From Lytechinus pictus (taxonomy: Eukaryota > Echinodermata > Echinoidea > Temnopleuroida > Toxopneustidae), in NCBI RefSeq assembly GCF_037042905.1, contig NC_087249.1, forward strand, positions 13,827,201-13,891,200: a stretch of 64,000 bases of DNA. Reading direction: 5' to 3'. Below, in pieces: positions 25,975-37,309 of the stretch. The notes beneath the pieces are model-generated. The model made no database searches. It had not been told where the DNA came from and saw nothing but the letters and a program-made list of their open reading frames with translations. Each line of letters opens with the position of its first letter. The stretch's first letter is position 1. Made by a program: the position numbers and the translations under genes.

Positions 25975-26225
25975 GAAATAACACAGTGTCTCACAGTGTG
26001 ATCACACTGTGTTCACATAGTGGACTATGTGAACATTTTATCCACACTGTTAAATTCTTAAATTTAACACACACTGTTAAATTCTTAAATTTAACAGTGT
26101 GATTGTGATTTTACATTGTGTTCCAATGTGACCACATGCACTGTGGCACACACTGTGGGACACTGTGACCACATGCACTGTGGCACATACTGTGGGACAC
26201 TGTGATCTTCCCAGTAGGTACTGTG
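25975..26225 (+). mobile_element. CACAGTGTG hairpin element, copy 3
   Basis: Starts TCCTGCAGGAAATAACACAG and ends CTGTGATCTTCCCAGTAGG, an inverted pair, with the family core TTCACATAGTGGACTATGTG inside. It has two internal direct duplications: ACACTGTTAAATTCTTAAAT occurs twice (about 26044 and 26073), and the GACCACATGCACTGTGGCAC block occurs twice (about 26128 and 26166). These suggest replication slippage on hairpin DNA. Confidence 0.7.
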
Positions 26226-27021
26226 GGAATGGAATTCCCGTTTTTTACATCCATCAGCGTCCATGGTGGGACTTACAGTTTTTGTATTCAATGAACATGA
26301 TAACGCACATAATTGCATGTCACCGTTCTCAAATAACTTCATAAATAACTTTGAATCTGAATTTACGTAATAATAATACCTGACGCTGTTTCTTGTGAGT
26401 TAATTAATACTGGATATTTGTTGAATTAAGATTTAAGGAATGCAATGTACATGTATATTATCATGGTTATGATATTGTAAAGCGCATTGAAAGGTTAATG
26501 TAATGCATTGTATGTTAATGTAAATCTTTCTTTAGTTTTAAATTTATCTTCTTTTTGTAATTCTTTATTCATTATTGAGCTTAAAGGATGCAACCTCCTT
26601 TTTAATTCTGATTATGCTAAAAGTGTGCATTTTAAAGCGTCTCTCCAATCTGTGGCCGTAATGGTAAGAGAAGTAAAGGTTGTCTCTTTATTCCGAGTAA
26701 TCATGCTAAAGAAGAAGTGGGCTTGGGGGGCTTGGGGCAAAATAGAAATACACCCCTACCTCGCTACTCCTCATATATAAAATAGAAATAGTCTGTTTTG
26801 GCATAAAATAATTACAATTGGTGTACAAAGCCTTAGAAATACAATCGCAGATTTTAATAGAAGCGTAGCTCTCAAAAATGAAAGGTAAAGTCACACTCAG
26901 TGCCCATAGTGTGACACACGAAAAAGGAGAATTCAAAATCTGTTTTTGAAACAGGCGTGAAAAAACTCAAATCATCTTTAGGAAACGATGCTGATAAAAA
27001 GACAATCTCAGGCAGTGTTCA

Positions 27022-27192
27022 TACACTGTAAAAAAAATGAAGTGCTAATTTAGCACTTACAGTGCTTGTATAGTGACTGCACTACGAGTGCTGATTTTCT
27101 AGTTTAAATTTGAACTAGAAAATCAGCACTCGTAGTGCAGTCACTATACACGCACTGTAAGTGCTACATTAGCACTTCATTTTTACAGTGTA
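27022..27192. mobile_element. 171-bp near-perfect palindromic MITE
   Basis: Ends TACACTGTA / TACAGTGTA. The arms continue through AAGTGCTAATTTAGCACTTA and its complement, then GTATAGTGACTGCACTACGA and its complement, closing at a short AT-rich loop near 27107. Mismatches are few, so the copy looks young. The TA-containing ends suggest a Tc1/mariner-type target, which is inference. Confidence 0.85.
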
Positions 27193-29289
27193 TAACACAC
27201 GCCAGTTTGCCAATGCCATCGTGTACATACAGCGAAATAAATTGAGTGCCCAAAGCGAGACGAAATCATTTCTGATTGTGAATTTTCTCGAGATGCTACA
27301 TTTCCGCAATCATAATCGTAGACAGGAAATTACATTTTTACGGATATCGTTAAAGGGGGTATTCGTGTTCTGGTGAGAAAATCACCTATTTTACCTTAGA
27401 GGGAGATGAAGCCTGATAATGAGGTGGAGAAAGAGAAGAGGAAGGGGGAGGTAGAGAGATAGAAAGAGAGGGAGAGAGAGAGGGGGTAGAGAGAAATTAA
27501 TGGATATGCAGGGAGAGAGGGGAGGGAGGGAGGGAGAGAGGGGGAGATTGACAAACACTCTTAAGTTACCCAATAGTTACCCAATATAGCCAACTACTCT
27601 GTGTAAACTTTACGCAATTTGGTGTGATTAGCAACCCAAGCCACAAAATATTTATTCTGCTTTTTACCAAAATGTTTAACTGAATGAAAATGAATGCTCT
27701 CGTTTTTTCTCAACATTTGGCCCTTGCGGTGCGTGGCGTAGAGACAAATTACAGACAGTATTACAGTGACATTTATGAATTGTCTTTCGTCTAAATCATG
27801 GTATGTTTAATATAATTTTCTGAACTCTGAGGCTCAAATATTATATACTGGAGCGGATTCGTGACTGCGTAAATGGAGTATAGAGTACTAGATGTAAGCG
27901 TGTCTAGATTCAAACTTCCCCTAAAGAACCCATTCGCCCCCCCCTCCAAAAAAAAAAGAAGAATATCTTAATTATCATCTAATAAATTAAAAATGATTCC
28001 CATAAGAATTGAAAAGCGATATACTTTACGTCGAGCAGCAATCGCGAACAGCGCATTTTTGGCATCTTTGAGAACATAATGAAATATTGATACAGGTACA
28101 ATAATATTTCAGAGATCAGCATGAAGGGTGTACAGACTAGACATGTCAGACATTTTTTCATGTTCTTGATAGATTATTAATGATAAAACAAAATGCTTTC
28201 GAAAAGGTGTTTTATAGGCCTACAACGTTTTGAAATGTGCTTAACTGGTAATCGATTTGAACTTTATATCGGGAGAAATCTATGGACATGATCTTTTCTT
28301 GACAGCAAACTTGACAACCCTGAAAAAAAATATATATAAACAAAAATTGATACTGAACAATACTGATAACATTATAGATCCGTATATTTATGCAGATATA
28401 CTCCATGTATTTAGAGAAAATGTAATTATCTCTGGGGATGTGTCTTACCTGCGGGAATCCTATATAAACCACCGACTGAAGATGCTACGTCTGCATTCCT
28501 TACTATGTCTCAAATAGGGAGACGGGCTGGGCGTATAAATGGCGTTGTGTTATGACTACCAGACGATTAAAGCACATGTAGAACTTATGGTTATCCTACC
28601 GCTCCGGGGCCACAATACGTCAGGTCTCGGGCATAAATCCGTCCTATAAGAAGCTCAAATCGCGAGGAATGATGCTAAGTGGAAAGCCTTAAACGTTCCT
28701 GACAAACGTACCTCTACATCATCAGGGAGGGCTGCGGACCTCTCCTTCCGTGGATATGTTATTTCATACTGACAGAGCGAGACCTGATTAGCTTATACCA
28801 TTCTGCGTGCGTGTGTGCAAGACGATAGTTTGGGCGAAGCCTGCGTGGCGTCTCGGCTTGTACGCCGCATATTAACAATACAGAGTGTGCAATGTACTGA
28901 ACTGTCGAGGGTAGGCGATCGCGATATAAGCTCGAAAATTACAGACAGCTTCATTCGCTCACTTAACCAATGCTTAACATGCTTAATACCAAGCAGGTAA
29001 ACAGGCATAACATTTCCTAGAATAATGGTAAATATTTTCCGACGTAGTGAAAATGGGAACCTAGATTTACCATGTTCATATCAAGAGTTGATACGTCTTT
29101 GTAATCGAGATGTATACACAGCTTGATTTCAAAATCATAGACATAGTTTAAATTAGTTACCATAATACGAAAGGAATTTAAAAAACAATGTAGGCCTCCT
29201 TTTTGGCTTCACATTTTCCGGGTTTAATAATAATGATATATAGCATTTATGAGGCGCCGATTTATTTAGTTTCCTATTCAATTGCGCAC
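27193..29289. other. Non-coding stretch with GA-rich tract, no gene seen
   Basis: A purine-rich (GA/GGGA)n tract spans 27400-27548. Short ORFs such as 28257-28517 plus have no recognisable domain and no splice or family support. The segment 28500-28990 has higher GC and CpG than its surroundings, but shows no coding feature I can identify. Confidence 0.5.
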
Positions 29290-29497
29290 TATACTACCCC
29301 GGCTGTAGCTCCAGCTGCTAAAGGCGCTTGGTGCATTCAAGGAATTAATCCTGCCGGGTACCCATTCACCTCACCTGGGTTGAGTGCAATACAATGTGGA
29401 TAAATTTCTTGCGGAAGGAAAGCACACCGTAGTTGAGATTTGAACCCACGTCCCTCTCATTGAAAGACGAGATTCGTAACCACTAGACCACGGCGCC
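29290..29497 (-). repeat. tRNA-Glu-like SINE, minus strand
   Basis: Read on the minus strand, the head is GCGCCGTGGTCTAGTGGTTA with an anticodon loop CTTTCAA (TTC, Glu-like) and B-box GTGGGTTCAAATCTC. It is followed by the family body (the plus strand shows CACCTCACCTGGGTTGAGTG and GGAATTAATCCTGCCGGGTA). Orientation is opposite to the copies at 5.7 and 6.9 kb. Confidence 0.8.
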
Positions 29498-30240
29498 CCA
29501 GGGTTTGACACTTGATAGCCACACAGACAAAAAAAAATCAGCAGAAATTTTACAATAAAATAAAATTGTAATTGCAAGTAAGGCTAATTAGGGTCATAAG
29601 GCGAAATCTTTTGAATATGGAAATTTACATCTTCATAAGGCAATTTGTATACACATAATATAAAATAACAAATGAACTCATTTATATAAAGTTAGCACTG
29701 ACACGTAGACAAGAATACATGCAGGGGGTTATTTTTTGTGTGAAAACTGAAATTGAAACTTAGTTTGAAATAAAAATTGAACTCGAAAGTACATTAATCT
29801 TCGATAGGGCCTATATTAATTGACTGTCATAATGTACGAATGTAAATATCATTATTCGATCCGTAACCAATATCGTCGCTGCCATATGGAATGGTATGAT
29901 GGAAACATAAATCATAATATTGAAAGAAATATAGAATATATAATGATAATAACGAAGAAGTGCCATTATAATTTTGAAATGTTGAATACCCAAATATCAA
30001 GGAAGAAATAGATTAAAATAAAACAAGAGGGAATCGATGGACTGAGCACTTGCAGTAGAGCATTATATAGAGAAGGACTACTTTTATAAAAATACATTCA
30101 AAAGAAATTGTAGATATTTTTAAAACTCATATTGGACGATGTGAGCTGTTTTTCCATAGAATAGCTCCATAGGAACCGAATATAATTGTGCGAGCACTGA
30201 AATAACCATAGGGGTGGAACTTATTTCATCCACCTCTATA
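29498..30240. other. Non-coding stretch, no gene seen
   Basis: AT-rich sequence without coding support or recognisable repeat ends. Confidence 0.5.
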
Positions 30241-30275
30241 TGGAAATAACGCGATAGCTTTGATATGTCTGGATC

Positions 30276-30529
30276 CAGTGGTGGATCCAGGGGGGGGGGC
30301 AGCCGGCCTGTGCCCCCCCCCCCTTTTGAGAGGCTCAATTAAAATTTGTAATGTAAAATACCATGAAAACAGACGTGTGCCCCCCCCCTTTGAGAGGCTC
30401 AATCAAAATGTGTAATGTAAAAAAACATTAAAACAAAAGTGTGCCCCCCCCCCCTTGGAAGTGAAGACCTCGGTGGAAATGTGCCGCCCCCCCCCCCCAC
30501 CCCTTCGAAATTTCCTGAATCCGCCCCTG
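30276..30529. mobile_element. hAT-like short element with perfect 8-bp target duplication
   Basis: Ends CAGTGGTGGATCCAGG and its diverged inverse CCTGAATCCGCCCCTG. The 8 bases on each side are identical: TCTGGATC at 30268-30275 and at 30530-30537. Inside are three copies of a ~70-bp unit with a C-run (for example CTTTGAGAGGCTCAAT at about 30323 and 30389, and AATGTGTAATGTAAAA). It is inserted into an older AGTCACAC-family MITE: the flanks read AATAACGCGATAGCTTTGAT and CGGTTTCGTTGGTTTGACT. Confidence 0.85.
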
Positions 30530-30537
30530 TCTGGATC

Positions 30538-33241
30538 GGTTTCGTTGGTTTGACTGTACCATTAATGAGCACAGAATACATTTTAACGGTTGTCGGTAGA
30601 TCAACCGATTGTCAGCAGGTGTTTAATGATATATGGGCCATTTGTCATTGAGGGTTGGTAAACTGAATATTATCATATATACGGGTACATGCTACTATAA
30701 AGTACATGCATGTAGGTTCAGCAATTAAGTTGAATTTCTAGCGAAGGGATGCAGACTATATCTCACGGCAGAAGTAGGTTTGCTCCTTCACACCTCTCAC
30801 GGCCATACACATTTTTTAAAATTTAATTTTGTGTGTGTGTGTGGCTACCTTCAGGATTGCAAGTGGCGCACTGTTGGGCAACCCATTCAAGCATGGGTGC
30901 ACGTAGAACATTTCTGGAGGTATGGGGAGGCAAGGCGAGTAAAATTTTAACGATTCGAATGTGAGGGAACGAAGCCGGCAAGCTTGTCAAGAGGACGCAT
31001 GGAAAAAGAAACTATAATAAATTTGGTACACACTTGTAACGTATTTTTTTTTTGTAATTCGAAGTTTACATGACTTGTGATTTATTCTTTATTTATTTAT
31101 ATTCTTATTTTATTTATTTATTCATTTATTTATTACTATTATCATCATCATCATCATCATTATTATTATTATTATTATCACCTAACCGCCGGCTACTTTA
31201 CAGCCATGACTCTAAGTGGATTTTTTTTATGTCGACGGTCTCATGTTAACAATAACAATCGTATTCAAACAATGTGTTCGCAGGAACGTGGTTCATTTTC
31301 AAGTTTTGAGAAAAATATGTCGCATCTTATTGTAAAGCAATCTGTAAGCTTTTTGTCTACATTGGGAGCAAGCAAAGCAAGTGGTTTATTTATTTTCTAT
31401 AAGGGACACATTGGTTTATCAATACAATTAATATTAATACAAAAATTGAAATCAGCGCATCCCAGTTCTCAGATATGGGTACACCATACAAAGTCCGTTC
31501 TATGCATATGAAAAACACTTTTGCTATATCCTGTATATGTTATTTTCAAGAAGCGGTATTTTTTCTTATTTCTTATAACAGAATGAATTTGAATTATAGC
31601 AGCAAAAGGTAATATCTCTGCAGCAATGTATGGACTGGATACAATTTACCCCCCCCCCCCTTAAGATCGCCTTGGAAAGTTCAGTTTAGCAAAAACAAAA
31701 CCAAAATCTGATTCGGCACCCCTATTTCGGTCAATTTTGGCGCCCCTCAAGACAGTTTAGGATAATAATATGGCACTCTATGGCACAATTTTGAGATCAA
31801 AATTGGCGTTCATGCAACTTTCTCTAATTTCCACCATTTTTTCTTCCCCTCTTTGTCTCTCTTTCTCAATATCGCTTTCCTTCACTCTGTTTTTTATTTT
31901 TCATGAAATACTAAAATGCTTTCTGAACTGGAATTCTCTCTTGCCAGATGTAACAGGGCTGCACTTCCTTGTTTCCTTTTAAACGCAAACTCAAGGAACT
32001 ATTTCTTATAGATCTCCACGACTAAATAAATGTTTGCATTCTTTTTATTTTTCCTGTTTGTACCCCTCTTTCTTTTAAAGCTGATACAAACCAATAGTGC
32101 CATCTCGAGTCCTCAACTACTCATACCTGGCTAGTTTCCTGACCCATAATGCTAGGGTAGTCTAGTAATATAGACTCACTTGAATGATAACATGCTAATT
32201 AACTACTCAATACATTTATACCGCAATAATTATACCGAGTAGCAATTACTTTTCCTCTCAAAACATTTTAGTTTCTCTCGACAAATACAATTATAGGTCA
32301 ACTTTTTCTCTGTAGTATATTAGTAAATACTGTTTCTGAAGACGTATATTATGAGACTATGTATTTATAACACACAGTCAATGAGAGACCACACACACTT
32401 CACTCCCCCTTTAAAGTACCAGCTGATCAACACTCCCGCTATTTTGACATAATTGTGTATTGCGAAACAAATATATTAGATATCTATTTTCTTGTGTGTA
32501 AAATATGTACGTGGAGGTGAATTATGTAGGGATGTAGCTTTTGACTCCTTCAAGTGTATCTTCTCCCCCCTTTCTCATTGTTTCCCTTTCTGATTTTGAA
32601 TGAAAAGCAAACTGCTATATTTGAGGCTATAAATTTTTGATCCGCGTCTTCCACCAATTAATAACTTAGTTTATATTTCATCGGGGCTCGCAGTTCAAAG
32701 CTTGCTTCTGAGCAGGTCCCATCATGAATATTTATTTTACTTAATGTTCTATAACTTATTACTTGACCATGTTGAATGATCATGTGCAAAGTCAATGCAG
32801 TTCTTAGTGCCGATAAGACGGTTTGGCTGACAGCGCGCATTGAAATCGCGGTCAGTCAAAAGGTCGTATTGCTTTAGATTTGTTATACGTTTCCAATGGG
32901 ATTTGCGCATTTTATTAAAAATTTGTATGGGATCGCCATGAAAATCCTCTCAAAAGTATCTCAGAAAAAATAAATTGCTGCTTAGAAATTTAGTTATGAA
33001 TAGAGTAGGACTTGTACTTTCATTTTATGAAAAATCTCAAAATCGATTTTTTTTTTTTTTTTTTTTTAAACCAAAATTGACTGATACGACGTACGGTTCG
33101 GAAGACCGCCGACGGTTTGTTAGACTAAATGTTGATGGACATACGGAATGTGGTGAGTGGACGAGTTGGCAGTAGACGAATTGGCAATTTGAATTACCCC
33201 TGCATGGTTTCTAAACAATATAAATTCGGCTTGAGTGTTTG
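30538..33241. other. Non-coding stretch, no gene seen
   Basis: Contains (GT)n at 30830-30842, ATT/ATC-rich low complexity at 31080-31182 that produces spurious His/Tyr/Ile-rich ORFs, and a T-run at 33046-33067. Around 33150-33200 the words GACGAGTTGGCAGTAGACGA / ATTGGCAATTT resemble a dispersed repeat also present near 42.15-42.29 kb. Confidence 0.5.
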
Positions 33242-33486
33242 CAAGGGCGGATCTAGCTTTTTTTCAAGGAGGGGGCTTTACCCCCAAATGAAGGACAATT
33301 TTGTTGCCGACTGAGAATTTTCTGACAAGCAAAAAAAAATGGTCATTAATTTTGGTCCGGAGAAATTTGAAAAGCACGTGGGTTGGCTCCTAAATATTGG
33401 TAACATTTTTTTTTTTTTTGCTTGGGAGCCCAAGGGGGGGGGGTGGGTTAAACCCCCTAACCCCTCCCACCGTAGATCTGCCAATG
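33242..33486. mobile_element. G-run inverted-repeat element
   Basis: The left end CAAGGGCGGATCTA and right end TAGATCTGCCAATG are inverted repeats matching at about 11 of 14 positions. Both ends carry adjacent G/C-runs (GGAGGGGGCTTTACCCCC; GGGGGGGGGTGGGTTAAACCCCC). Resembles the 30.3-kb element at its ends (GGCGGATC). No clean 8-bp duplication is seen. Confidence 0.55.
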
Positions 33487-33695
33487 GTTTGATTTCGATA
33501 GAGTAATTGATGAAAGAGAACAAAAAAAAAAAAAAAAGGCCATGAACAGTGAGACCACTAACTTGAATGAATAAAGGCTCACATGGTTGGTCGGTTGGTT
33601 ATTAATGATTTTGGCAAATCCATCAAATCACCTTCTTATCATATATAACCATCAGAAAATAATTTTCGTTGTGGTAAACCTTTACCGTAAAGGTA

Positions 33696-33863
33696 CAGGG
33701 GCCGCGGAACGGTTTTCAAAGTGGGGGGGCTGAGCCAAAAGTGGGGGGGGCTGACCATGCTAAAAATCACAATCATATGGTAAATTTTACGTTTTTGTAC
33801 ACGGTTTTGGAAATAAGCTTCAGCCCCCCCCCCCCCCCAGCCCCCCCGGTTCCGCGGCCCCTG
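33696..33863. mobile_element. G-run MITE with perfect 15-bp terminal inverted repeats
   Basis: Begins CAGGGGCCGCGGAAC and ends GTTCCGCGGCCCCTG, exact inverse complements. Inside, GTGGGGGGGCTGAGCC near the left opposes a long C-run near the right. The flanks GTAAAGGTA and GTAAAACTA agree at 7 of 9 positions, a possible degraded target duplication. CAGGG-type ends suggest hAT. Confidence 0.75.
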
Positions 33864-33914
33864 GTAAAACTACATGTAGGCCTATATTAATGGGAACCCC
33901 CATGCAGTGTCTTT

Positions 33915-34090
33915 TATTTGGCGACCGCGGCGCGGACGACACATATGCACACGACACGCGCCTCGGCGGCCTAGCTCGGGCCTCGCGACCGGCCTCGGCC
34001 GGCGGGCTCCGATATATGGCCGGTCAAGCCAGCCATATCGACTCTGGGGATCGGATCGCTTGTCGTGTGCTGTTCGAATATCGACAGATT
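33915..34090. other. CpG-dense island without an assignable gene
   Basis: From about 33918 (GCGACCGCGGCGCGGACGAC) to 34085 the sequence is GC-rich with many CpGs in an AT-rich setting. It is open on both strands (99 and 97 codons), but the two frames are mirror shadows without recognisable motifs. It could be a promoter CpG cluster, part of an unrecognised repeat, or unique sequence; I cannot decide. Confidence 0.4.
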
Positions 34091-34466
34091 CTTGATCTTG
34101 ACTTGGTAATGTATTTTTCCCCCCATTTTCTGTACTGGTTTCTGCAAGGTCTTTATCGTCCCTTTCTTTGTACATTTCGAGGAATTTGAGCTCTAAATGT
34201 AGATAATAACAACCTACAGACGATATTTTTCAAAATACGTGAGCCTTGACGAGGCATGAGGAAGACGAATTTGACTCGCCTCAGTCCCACACGCGACTCT
34301 CTGTGTTTGTGATGTCTGTCTTGAAATAAAAAAATCCGCTGTTTCGACTTTCGGAGGAGATGAGGCTTACCTTGGCTTTAGAATCCAATCGTGTATGCGA
34401 TGCTTCGTTCTAAGTAAGTTAGAATCCATGCTCTCAGTCTCATAATCGATTAGAACATGATTGGAT

Positions 34467-35983
34467 CAGGGTGACCAGATTTCACAAAATGAAATACGGG
34501 ATTACGGGACAATCAACAAAACAAGATCAAGTCATAGTCAAAGAAGCCAGAAGGCCACACAGACAGTGCTGTTAGACTTGTGAAAAAAATGTAAAGAATT
34601 GGAAGGGAGGGTGAACGAAAGAATGAAGGAGAGAAAGAAATGACGAAAAAAAAAGAGATGAATTGAGAAGAAAGAAAGAAAAAATGACATGAATGAACTA
34701 GGGGAAAATGAAGGAAAAAATAAAATAAGAATAAAATAAAGTTAACATAAAAGAAGGATGAAAAAAAGAATAAAAGAGAGAAAAAAGGTTTCCGTCATTC
34801 TTTGAATTGAATAGAGAAAGAAAGGAAGGGAAGATGAATAAATGTGTGAAAGACAAAATAAAGGAAAGAAAGAAAAAAAGGAGGAGAAAAAGAATGAAGG
34901 AAAGAAATGTTTCCTTCATTTTTTGAAAGAAAGAAAGAAAGAAGAAAAACGGGAAGGGAGGAAAAGAAAGAATAAGGGAAAAATGTTAGAAGGAAAAATA
35001 AAATAAAGGAGGAAAGAGAGGGAGGAAAGAATGGAAAAAAATGGAAGGAGAGAAAGACCAAAGAGAAAAAGGAGAGGAAGGGAGAAGGAAGCAGAAAAAA
35101 GTTTAAGGAAAGAAAGAATGCAGGAAATTAAAATGAAATTGAATAAAGAAGGCAGGTAAGAGAAAGAAGGAAACAAGAAAAATGAACACACAGAGAGAGA
35201 AAGGATCAGGAAAGAGATAGGAAATAAAGATGGATAGAACAAAAAAGGGCAAGCAGGAAGGATAGGATGAAGAAAGAAGGATAGAAAAGAAAGAGAAAAA
35301 AGTTCAAAATTCAAGCAAACAAAAACAATCCAATCATCTAACAAAAATTATAATGATACTTAGTGTTTTTTTTTTAATGTACTTTTCAAATTTTAAAAAA
35401 CTAAAATGTTTTAGAAATTAACAAAATTTCAAAGTGAAACATTGTCAACTTAGAAATTAGATGAAACCTGGCGGCATCATACACAGCAAAACTCAAAACG
35501 AAAGCTGGAACAACTAGATCTAGTTATGAAAACTCAATAACTTGTTCCTCCGATTACATCTCCAAATCATTAATCTGAGAATCCATAATATAATTATACA
35601 AATTTCCTGCCGATTTTGTGATTATTTTGGTGAAAAAAAACTGTTAATCATGTCATTGTTTGCACTATTGAGAATCTGCTCCAATCCTACATGCCTAGCT
35701 AGTAGCCTGCCAAACACAGGTAGGAGGCCAGTTCGTTTGCAATGTATTGGGTTAGCAAGAAAATCACAGCAGAACTTGCAAAAGTTTAGTTACCGATTTT
35801 ATTGTTGTCTCTGCTTCGTCATCTGTTGGCTATTTGATGAAAATTCATCACTTTTATAACTACATTTTGTTCAATATTCTGAAATACGGGACATATAGGC
35901 GTCCCGGGAAGGGTTTGTCAGGACGCCGGGACAAAGCAAAATACGAGACGATCCCGGGAAATACAGGACGTCTGGTCACCCTG
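34467..35983. mobile_element. hAT-like 1.5-kb non-autonomous element
   Basis: Bounded by CAGGGTGACCAGA and its exact inverse TCTGGTCACCCTG. Flanking 8-mers are GATTGGAT (34459-34466) and CATTGGAT (35984-35991), 7 of 8 identical, as expected for an aged hAT target duplication. Subterminal sequence is also inverted-like: ATACGGGATTACGGGAC at the left, CGATCCCGGGAAATACAGGA at the right. No transposase-like frame is visible; half of the interior is a polypurine tract. Confidence 0.8.
34573..35310 (+). repeat. ~740-bp polypurine tract
   Basis: The plus strand is almost entirely A and G (GAAA, GGAA, GAGA units, with few T or C). Minus-strand frames of up to 142 codons rich in Phe, Ser and Leu are by-products. 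It lies inside the hAT-like element, so element and tract were probably mobilised together or the tract expanded after insertion. Confidence 0.85.
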
Positions 35984-36064
35984 CATTGGATTTTAAGTTC
36001 AACTCTAGATCTAGGCCTACAGTGATGTCAACACTGTCCTATTAGTATCAACGTTACACAGATG

Positions 36065-36670
36065 GATGACAGCCATTGGGCTCGTAATGGTGGAGCAAAC
36101 AACCGCTGCTTAACTAAACTTACAGCGTCTATGGAGAAAGGGTACACTTTTGCACCCTCCTCGATTAGATGTAGATCTACTCCTTAATTTTGCTTTTTGA
36201 CGGGGGAAAAAAGAAGAAATAATAAAGATAAATTTTTATCAATAGACTATAATCAGCTTACCATCTTTCTGAAAAATATGCTGGAAAATAGTGAATTTTG
36301 ATGACAAACAGATCAGGATCAGCCAGGTTCTTCTACAGCTGAGCGAACGGACGCGCCAGCAGATTGGCTGGCACGTTCGTACGCTCAGCTGTAGCTGCGC
36401 TGACGGCAATCAAGCGATTGAAGAAGAACCTGGCTAGTCCTGATCTGTTTGTCATCAAAATTCGCTATTTTCCGGCATATTTTTCGGAATGGTGGTAAGC
36501 TGAGTGTATTTAATATAAATTCATCTTTATTATTTCTTCCCTTTTACCCCGTCAAAAAGCAAATAAGGAGTAATCGATGAGGGTGCAAAATTGCACCCTT
36601 TCTCCATAGATGCTGTAGACCGTTAAGCGGCGGTTGTTTGCTCTACCATTACGAGCCCAATAGCTGTCAT
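36065..36670. mobile_element. ~600-bp foldback element
   Basis: The left end ATGACAGCCATTGGGCTCGT is matched by the inverted right end ACGAGCCCAATAGCTGTCAT. Arms of about 280 bp show roughly 85% complementarity by eye, including GTCTATGGAGAAAGGGT, GCTTTTTGACGGGG, GAAGAAATAATAAAGAT and TTTTGATGACAAACAGATCA. The centre is itself palindromic (ACAGCTGAGCG ... CGCTCAGCTGT, about 36339-36395). No ORF. Confidence 0.85.
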
Positions 36671-37309
36671 AGGTCTATTGACGGAGGGGATGTCGCAGAG
36701 CCAGACGAAGTCTCAGCGGAGTATATCCCTGACAGAAATAGACTTATTTATCGGTCTAACTTGGTACTTGATATTATTATTAAGTCTATTTACTTGATGT
36801 AACATGTAGATTGTAGTCATCCCTATGGTAACCCAGCTCATGCTGGTGAAGCTGGCGGGAGCCTCGGATGCAATAAATAACACTGAAATCTGGGGCGCGC
36901 ATGGCTCGGTTCACATTGGCCGACGCGACGCGACGTTGAGCAAATTTTCCCACGAGAATTGGCAAGTCTCAGTCACATTTCGAGGTCTATAAACAATATG
37001 CCCACCGCTTTTCCGAATATCACGATCGGGAAGGGCTGTAATTGTATTTTGGCTTCGATCTCGACGTCAGCGTTCAAATCCTTGGTTAGACATTGTTTCG
37101 CTTGGCTTCGCCGTAATTTTGATATGGACTGAAGATAGCGACCAAAAGATTCACCTGCGGCAGTTCATCTGTTCTGGTCGTAGGCTTCACACAGTGAAAA
37201 TCAATCCTACAAATGTTGACTTCCCTGCCAAACTGTTGGTTTGCACACACATGCTTCCCCTCCAGTGCGAGATAACTCACCAGGGCGCAGCTGGGACTGC
37301 ACCTCTAGG
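36671..37309. other. Non-coding stretch, no gene seen
   Basis: Includes a CpG-containing segment at 36892-37060 (GGCCGACGCGACGCGACGTT). The minus-strand open reading discussed next begins just beyond. No gene is supported in this interval itself. Confidence 0.45.

Noticed and set aside
28257..28517. 86-codon plus-strand ORF with a fairly normal composition
   Set aside because: No splice sites, family motif or homologous copy in the window; a complementary ORF of equal length exists.
31077..31511. 144-codon plus-strand ORF
   Set aside because: First half is an ATT/ATC repeat; the rest has no family feature.
33890..34189. ORFs on both strands in the CpG island
   Set aside because: The two frames mirror each other in GC-rich sequence and show no motif; treated as composition artefacts.
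34795..35344. Long minus-strand ORFs (up to 142 codons) rich in Phe/Ser/Leu
   Set aside because: They are translations of the polypurine tract; low complexity and no domain or splice context.
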